NCBI GenBank assembly: GCA_040755715.1
Contig: JBFLXN010000104.1
Span: 1 to 9,916, forward strand
DNA: 9,916 nucleotides
From: JBFLXN01 sp040755715 [NCBI: Candidatus Edwardsbacteria bacterium]
Lineage (GTDB): Bacteria > Edwardsbacteria > AC1 > JBFLXN01
Direction: 5' to 3'
The translations under genes and the position numbers were made by a program. The notes under the pieces were generated by a model. That model was given only the letters and a program-made list of their open reading frames with translations. It did not search any database and was not told the origin of the DNA. Within the stretch, counting starts at the first letter, position 1. Every line of letters begins with the position of its first letter. Shown here in pieces: positions 6,264 to 9,916 of this stretch.

Positions 6264-6311
6264 AATCCCTCTTTTGTCCCCTTTACTAAAGGGGGATAGA
6301 GAGGGATTTTT
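6264..6311 (+). terminator. Long two-part hairpin, candidate terminator for the lipoprotein gene
   Basis: An outer stem (6264-6271 with 6301-6308) and an inner stem (CCCCTTT 6278-6284 with AAAGGGG 6288-6294) form a long hairpin followed by TTTTT at 6307-6311. It would end + strand transcription from the lipoprotein gene before it enters lnt. Palindromes built on CCCCTTT/AAAGGGG recur in many environmental genomes, so this may also be a dispersed repeat. Confidence 0.6.
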
Positions 6312-6313
6312 CT

Positions 6314-7900
6314 TCAAAAGATTCGGAAGGGAAGAGGAGAAGCAGAATTTCCCCTTACCTTTCCCTCAAAGACTGAAACGACTATCGTACCGCCCAGAAT
6401 AAGCAATACCACAATCATCATGCATCCCCAGGCAAAGAGAGCCCCATATTTTGTATAAAATGTTTCTTTTACTTTTAATGGAATTTCTCCTACCCTTATC
6501 TCTCTAGTAAATATTGGCGTTGCCTGACTAATCCGACCGTAGGGGTCTATAAACATTGAAATACCTGAATTAGCACACCGAGCGATAGAGATGCGATTTT
6601 CAATAGCTCTGAAGACCACCATCTCGGCATGTTGCCTGGCTGCCCCGGTCTTTCCAAACCAACTATCATTAGTGATATTTACTAGGAATCTCGCCCCTCT
6701 CTTTACAAATTCTCGCACCAATCCAGGAAAGATTGATTCAAAACAAATTAAAACTGCAAAAGGTCCTTTCTTATGGGAGAGAATGGTCATCTCCTTTCCT
6801 GAAGAGAAATCGCCTTCCCCAAAATTCAAATGCCTTAGAACAGGAAAAGTCTCAGCTAAGGGAAATTTTTCACCAAAAGGAACAAGGTGAATCTTGCTAT
6901 ATTCGCCGGCAATTCTTCCACTTTCGTCAATCAGAAATGCGGAGTTATAATAACGACCTTCACCCAGCTTTGCTCCAGGTATCCAGTGAGGGGCACCGGT
7001 CAGTAAGGGAACTCCCGTAGAACAAGGAAGTGTTCTAATTGTGGAATAAGCTGCACTATCATAATATAGATAGGTCGGCAGAGCGGTTTCAGGCCAGACA
7101 AAGAGCTCGGGAGTTTTATTCATTGCTTCTTTACTCAAAGAGAGAAAAATTTCTATCGTTTCTCTTTGAAACCGCTCATCCCATTTCACACTTTGGTCTA
7201 TGTTTCCCTGAATCAATGCTACCATGACTTTTTCATATTCTTTTTTAGAAATACAAAATCTCCCATAAAGGTAAGGAACAAGAAAGAGTAAGACAAGGAA
7301 CCACAGCATAACAAAAGAACGGAGGAACAAAAGAACGTGGTGCCTTTTAAGATTCACTATCTCAAAAATTACTCCATTAATTAGGGCAACCCAAAAGGAA
7401 ACGCCAAAGACTCCAGTAAATTCAGCAAATTGGATGAAGGCAAGATGTCTCGTTTGCGTGTAGCCGAGTGAGCCCCAGGGGAAAGCGAGAAATCCGAGAG
7501 AGCGAATGAATTCATCAACTACTAAGATGAAAGGTACAATAAAATTGAAGCCGAGATTAAGACGAATAGCCAACCAGCGGGAGAGCAAAAAAATTAAGGC
7601 AAAGTGTAAAGATAGATAACCTACTATCAGAATAAAGCCCAAATATAATAAGGGTCTGACCCAAGTTTCTACCGGGTCAAGATTAATCCAATAAAGAAGT
7701 CCTAAATAAAAGAGAAGACCACAAACGAAAGAAAAAAAGAAAGCCCCTTTGGGTTTTTCCTTTTGAACAACGAAAAAAATGGGAATGAAGACAAAGAAGC
7801 TAAAAAAAGTCAAAGAAAAGGGAGGAAAGGAGAGAAGGAGCAAAATTCCACTGAGACAAGATAGAAAAACCTTCTTACGATATTCTGTTAAGAGTCTCAT
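6314..7900 (-). CDS. lnt: Apolipoprotein N-acyltransferase (528 aa)
   Basis: Lnt moves an acyl chain from a phospholipid to the N-terminal Cys of diacylated lipoproteins, the last step of lipoprotein maturation, in the inner membrane facing the periplasm. The N-terminal ~210 residues are a multi-helix membrane domain. A nitrilase (CN-hydrolase) domain follows (about 226-475), with the catalytic triad visible as E271 (VWPETALP), K336 (YSKIHLVPFGEKFP) and C386 (VLICFESIFPGLVR). The NITNDSWFG motif and the RAIENRISIARCANSG block are family hallmarks. A final helix lies near 485-510. The length is normal. The start is an ATG without a clear ribosome site. It lies 32 bases after the stop of the aspartic protease gene on the same strand, so the two are probably co-transcribed. 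It implies a diderm host. Confidence 0.97.
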   Translation of the reverse strand: MRLLTEYRKKVFLSCLSGILLLLSFPPFSLTFFSFFVFIPIFFVVQKEKPKGAFFFSFVCGLLFYLGLLYWINLDPVETWVRPLLYLGFILIVGYLSLHFALIFLLSRWLAIRLNLGFNFIVPFILVVDEFIRSLGFLAFPWGSLGYTQTRHLAFIQFAEFTGVFGVSFWVALINGVIFEIVNLKRHHVLLFLRSFVMLWFLVLLFLVPYLYGRFCISKKEYEKVMVALIQGNIDQSVKWDERFQRETIEIFLSLSKEAMNKTPELFVWPETALPTYLYYDSAAYSTIRTLPCSTGVPLLTGAPHWIPGAKLGEGRYYNSAFLIDESGRIAGEYSKIHLVPFGEKFPLAETFPVLRHLNFGEGDFSSGKEMTILSHKKGPFAVLICFESIFPGLVREFVKRGARFLVNITNDSWFGKTGAARQHAEMVVFRAIENRISIARCANSGISMFIDPYGRISQATPIFTREIRVGEIPLKVKETFYTKYGALFAWGCMMIVVLLILGGTIVVSVFEGKVRGNSASPLPFRIF

Positions 7901-7932
7901 CTTGACGGAGTGGAGTTAATCTTCTTTTTAAA

Positions 7933-8337
7933 TTATTTCTGCCAGATAAATATGGTTTTCTTTTTTCTCTGCTGAAAAGTGATATCAAAGTAATCAAATA
8001 CATTTTGTCTGCCTAAAAGAAAAGGAACTCGTTCAATCTGTGCCCAGGCAATATTACAGTCAAACTGATGGACTTCTATCCTCATGGGAACTACCGCAAA
8101 TCTTGCTGCAATGACCCCACCAATTCCACCTATCTCTCTAACTTCTGAGGCAATTTTTGCTAAACCTAAGAACCGGCCCATCCGATAAGGAATTAAAGTA
8201 TGATCTGCTCCTGAATCCACATAGAAATATTCCGCAATCCACTCCTTTTCAAATCTAAGAAGATAAACTTTAGCCACTGGTCTAAGTATTATTTCTCCTG
8301 TGGGAATTCGCTCTTGTCTATAATCAAACTCAGTCAT
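7933..8337 (-). CDS. Retropepsin-like aspartic protease domain protein (134 aa)
   Basis: This small single-domain protein has the active-site pattern of retropepsins: YVDSGADHTLIP, with the catalytic Asp in DSG (residue 41 from this start), and the second motif FLLGRQNVFDYFDITF, the hydrophobic-hydrophobic-Gly psi-loop near the C-terminus. Single-domain members of this clan act as homodimers, each giving one Asp. There is no signal peptide or membrane segment, so it should be cytosolic. I chose the ATG at 8337 because AAGGTGA lies 11 bases upstream. A GTG at 8352 (139 aa) lies inside that site and has no ribosome site of its own. The gene follows a DUF5678-like gene closely and precedes lnt. 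Its substrate is unknown. It could be a processing protease, or a binding domain with lost activity, but the DSG triad looks intact. Confidence 0.85.
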   Translation of the reverse strand: MTEFDYRQERIPTGEIILRPVAKVYLLRFEKEWIAEYFYVDSGADHTLIPYRMGRFLGLAKIASEVREIGGIGGVIAARFAVVPMRIEVHQFDCNIAWAQIERVPFLLGRQNVFDYFDITFQQRKKKTIFIWQK

Positions 8338-8357
8338 CTTTACTTGTCTCACCTTAA

Positions 8358-8552
8358 TTAGAAGATAAAGGTCTCTCCATGAGGAACTTTCCAGAGTACG
8401 ATTTCTTTATCGGGATATTTCTTTTTGGCTTCTCTATAAGCAATCTCTGGATCCTCATCCGCACATACTACCTCTTTGCCCACGATAGAAATGTACTTAT
8501 CCTCGTATTTACTCAGGTCCGCTGTTATAAACCAATCAAAGGTCTCATCCAT
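8358..8552 (-). CDS. DUF5678-like small protein (64 aa)
   Basis: The short protein has the pattern W-x-x-x-ADLSKYEDKYISIVGKEVV, then AYREAKKKYPDKE, then a KVP-x-x-E tail, which I recognise as the DUF5678 family: a small cytosolic fold with no known function. The ATG at 8552 is chosen because GGAGG lies 8 bases upstream; the GTG at 8561 and the ATG at 8558 overlap or crowd that site. Its stop is 20 bases before the aspartic protease start, so the two are one unit. From memory, DUF5678 genes are often found next to retropepsin-like genes in bacteria and archaea, which suggests a working pair (inhibitor, adaptor or substrate of the protease), but this is inference. Confidence 0.78.
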   Translation of the reverse strand: MDETFDWFITADLSKYEDKYISIVGKEVVCADEDPEIAYREAKKKYPDKEIVLWKVPHGETFIF

Positions 8553-8559
8553 TGACATC

Positions 8560-8564
8560 ACCTC
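8560..8564 (-). promoter_or_regulatory. Ribosome binding site of the DUF5678-like gene
   Basis: GGAGG on the - strand, 8 bases before the ATG at 8552, decides the start against the GTG and ATG that lie 0-2 bases from it. Confidence 0.7.
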
Positions 8565-8614
8565 CGTGTCGCCTCTCTGCTTCTCAACATTTCCATCATT
8601 CAGGATGTTAATTT

Positions 8615-8728
8615 AACCACAAAGACCACAGAGAGCGCAAAGAAAAATATGGATAAGGGTTATAAGTCCTTGAATTACAAGGGGTTGGAAATTCTACAAT
8701 CTTTGTGTTCTCCGTGTTCTTTGTGGTT
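8615..8728. repeat. 29-bp inverted repeat pair with 56-bp spacer
   Basis: The arm 8615-8643 (starting AACCACAAAGACCACAGAGA) matches the reverse complement of 8700-8728 at 25 of 29 bases. ACAGAGA-type strings like this recur across many environmental genomes, so it is probably a dispersed repeat or the two ends of a tiny element. The spacer holds a small hairpin (CTTG-AATTA-CAAG) and no reading frame of note. It fills most of the gap between the oxidoreductase stop and the DUF5678-like start. No T-run follows on the - strand, so I do not call it a terminator. Confidence 0.75.
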
Positions 8729-8752
8729 CCAAGGGTTATTTCAACAGTCTGA

Positions 8753-9769
8753 TTACGAAATTTTTACTTCTTTCCCTTCTTTGGCTGATTGATAGATAGC
8801 ATCCAGCAATTCTGTAATTTTCAATCCGTCTTCGCCTGAAACCAAGGGCTCACGATTCTGAAGGACCGCTTCCACAAAATTGCCTGCTTGTAGGTAGTAA
8901 GAAAGCCGGTAGGAGTCAGCGGGAATTTTTGTGGTCGGGGTAACATTTACTAATTCTCCATGCATTTCTTTGTGAATTCTAAGTGGATTCAAAAGTGCCG
9001 CTCCTTTTTCCCCGAAAAAATTCATATAAGTGAGGTCTCTCTCAAATACTAAAGTCCAACTCACCTCCAGGGAAAGGGTGCCTCCTTTTTTTGTTTTGAT
9101 AAAAGCCACTCCTGAATCTTCTATCTCTTGGCTTTTTTCTCGCTTGTAAAGAGAGGCCGAAACGGTATTCACCTCAAGATTCCCTATTAGCCAGAGGGCT
9201 GTATCCAAGAGGTGAATTCCCAAGTCAAGAAATACTCCCCCCCCCGAAGTCTTTTTTCGCCAGAGCCACTCTTCGCTGCGCCAATCGGTTCTCCGCCTCA
9301 ACCAGCCGGCTTTCACATAGAAAACTTCACCTAATTCCTCTCCTTCTAAGAACCGTTTAAGAATTTGCACTTCAGGCCTAAAGCGATTATTGAATCCAAT
9401 CGCCAGTCTTCTCTTAGCCTTCTCAGCTGCTTTTACCATTTCCTTGGCTTGGTCAGCATTTAAAGCCATCGGGCGTTCACAAAGAACGTGCTTGCCTGCC
9501 TCTAAGGCAGCAATGGTCATCGGCGCATGTAAATAATTGGGGGTAGCAATTACTACTGCTTGGACTTCTTCGCATTTCAGGAGTTTCTCAAAGTCCGTAA
9601 AAAGTTTTTTCACCCCATATTTCTCAGCCAATTTTTTTGCTTTGGCCTCTTCAAAATCGCAGAGGGCTACTAAATTGGCATCCTTGAATTTGCTAAAGGC
9701 TGGAAGGTGGGCTAGCTGGGCGATTACTCCAATACCAATAACGCCAACACCCAATTTTTTCTCACTCAT
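8753..9769 (-). CDS. Gfo/Idh/MocA-family NAD(P)-dependent oxidoreductase (338 aa)
   Basis: The N-terminal Rossmann domain (about residues 5-122) carries GVIGIGVIAQLAHLPAF for the dinucleotide, VVIATPNYLH, and HVLCERPMAL. The last is the family's EKP motif with Arg99 in place of Lys. The C-terminal alpha/beta domain has GGGVFLDLGIHLLD with D182 and H186 at the usual catalytic places. The length is normal for the family, which oxidises or reduces sugars, sugar nucleotides, inositols or related compounds in the cytosol; the exact substrate cannot be read. The ATG at 9769 follows GGGAAG (9776-9781 on the opposite strand). A 9-base C-run on the + strand (9237-9245) lies in the Gly-triplet codons. 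It is on the same strand as the lnt cluster but 200 bases away, across a repeat, so it is probably a separate unit. Confidence 0.93.
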   Translation of the reverse strand: MSEKKLGVGVIGIGVIAQLAHLPAFSKFKDANLVALCDFEEAKAKKLAEKYGVKKLFTDFEKLLKCEEVQAVVIATPNYLHAPMTIAALEAGKHVLCERPMALNADQAKEMVKAAEKAKRRLAIGFNNRFRPEVQILKRFLEGEELGEVFYVKAGWLRRRTDWRSEEWLWRKKTSGGGVFLDLGIHLLDTALWLIGNLEVNTVSASLYKREKSQEIEDSGVAFIKTKKGGTLSLEVSWTLVFERDLTYMNFFGEKGAALLNPLRIHKEMHGELVNVTPTTKIPADSYRLSYYLQAGNFVEAVLQNREPLVSGEDGLKITELLDAIYQSAKEGKEVKIS

Positions 9770-9916
9770 CCTATTCTTCCCAAGATATCAAACCTATATG
9801 TTATACTAATAGGTGTGGTAATTGTTTTTGTAATTGGATCTGTAAGTGTTTTTTAGTTGTTTTTGTCAGTAGCTTTGGTGTAATATTTACTATGCTAACT
9901 CCAGGTTCTGGTAGAA
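9770..9916. other. Right-edge intergenic stretch with possible overlapping promoters
   Basis: On the - strand TATAAC (9805-9800) lies about 30 bases before the oxidoreductase ATG and could be its -10, but no good -35 is seen. On the + strand TG-T-TATACT (9799-9807) resembles an extended -10 pointing out of the window. The rest is T-rich (GTTTTTG strings). An ATG at 9892 opens a frame to the edge but has no ribosome site and only eight complete codons. I call no gene here. Confidence 0.3.

Noticed and set aside
6591-7227. + strand open frames inside lnt
   Set aside because: They are antisense shadows of a well-conserved gene and show no domain pattern.
9537-9809. + strand open frame of 90 codons over the oxidoreductase start
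   Set aside because: It is antisense to the Rossmann domain codons, Ser/Phe-rich and low in complexity.
9892-9916. Possible new gene starting at ATG 9892
   Set aside because: Only eight complete codons are visible and no ribosome site precedes it.

Overview
The window looks like chromosome from an uncultured, Gram-negative (diderm) bacterium. It is AT-rich and encodes apolipoprotein N-acyltransferase (Lnt) and a probable lipoprotein. It also has decayed insertion sequences and many short dispersed-looking palindromes and micro-repeats, which is typical of candidate-phylum metagenomic genomes of the WOR-3 or Omnitrophota kind. That taxonomic guess is inference only. TGA is a normal stop here (for example at the end of the ABC gene 1297-3078).

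Left part (1-1190), debris of a mobile element: the 3' end of an ISL3-family transposase with an in-frame stop, then about 240 bp bounded by long imperfect inverted repeats and holding two GC-rich palindromes. Directly after it comes the 3' fragment of an ABC exporter gene, cut just before its Q-loop. The element apparently broke that gene. A good intrinsic terminator closes the fragment.

Centre (1203-5463), a two-gene ABC exporter: a clear sigma-70 type promoter precedes two full-length half-transporters on the + strand. Their motifs are complementary. The first has the catalytic Walker B Glu but a deviant signature (LSAGE); the second has Asp in place of that Glu but a canonical LSGGQ. This is the pattern of a heterodimeric exporter with one degenerate ATP site. 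The two genes are pushed apart by an IS200/RAYT-like tyrosine transposase remnant with hairpins at both ends and a palindrome beside it. The second half-transporter has six 7-bp tandem repeats in the linker between its membrane and nucleotide-binding domains.

Right of centre (5464-6311): an A-rich degenerate repeat tract, then a small probable lipoprotein with a GyrI-like ligand-binding fold, then two hairpins that end transcription from both sides.

Right part (6314-9769), all on the - strand: a tight cluster DUF5678-like small protein > retropepsin-like aspartic protease > lnt, then, beyond a 29-bp inverted repeat pair, a Gfo/Idh/MocA-family oxidoreductase. Lnt would N-acylate lipoproteins such as the convergent GyrI-like one. 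The most interesting items are the DUF5678/retropepsin pair of unknown job, the covarying palindrome family next to a RAYT-like transposase, and the in-frame heptamer repeat that could switch the exporter.
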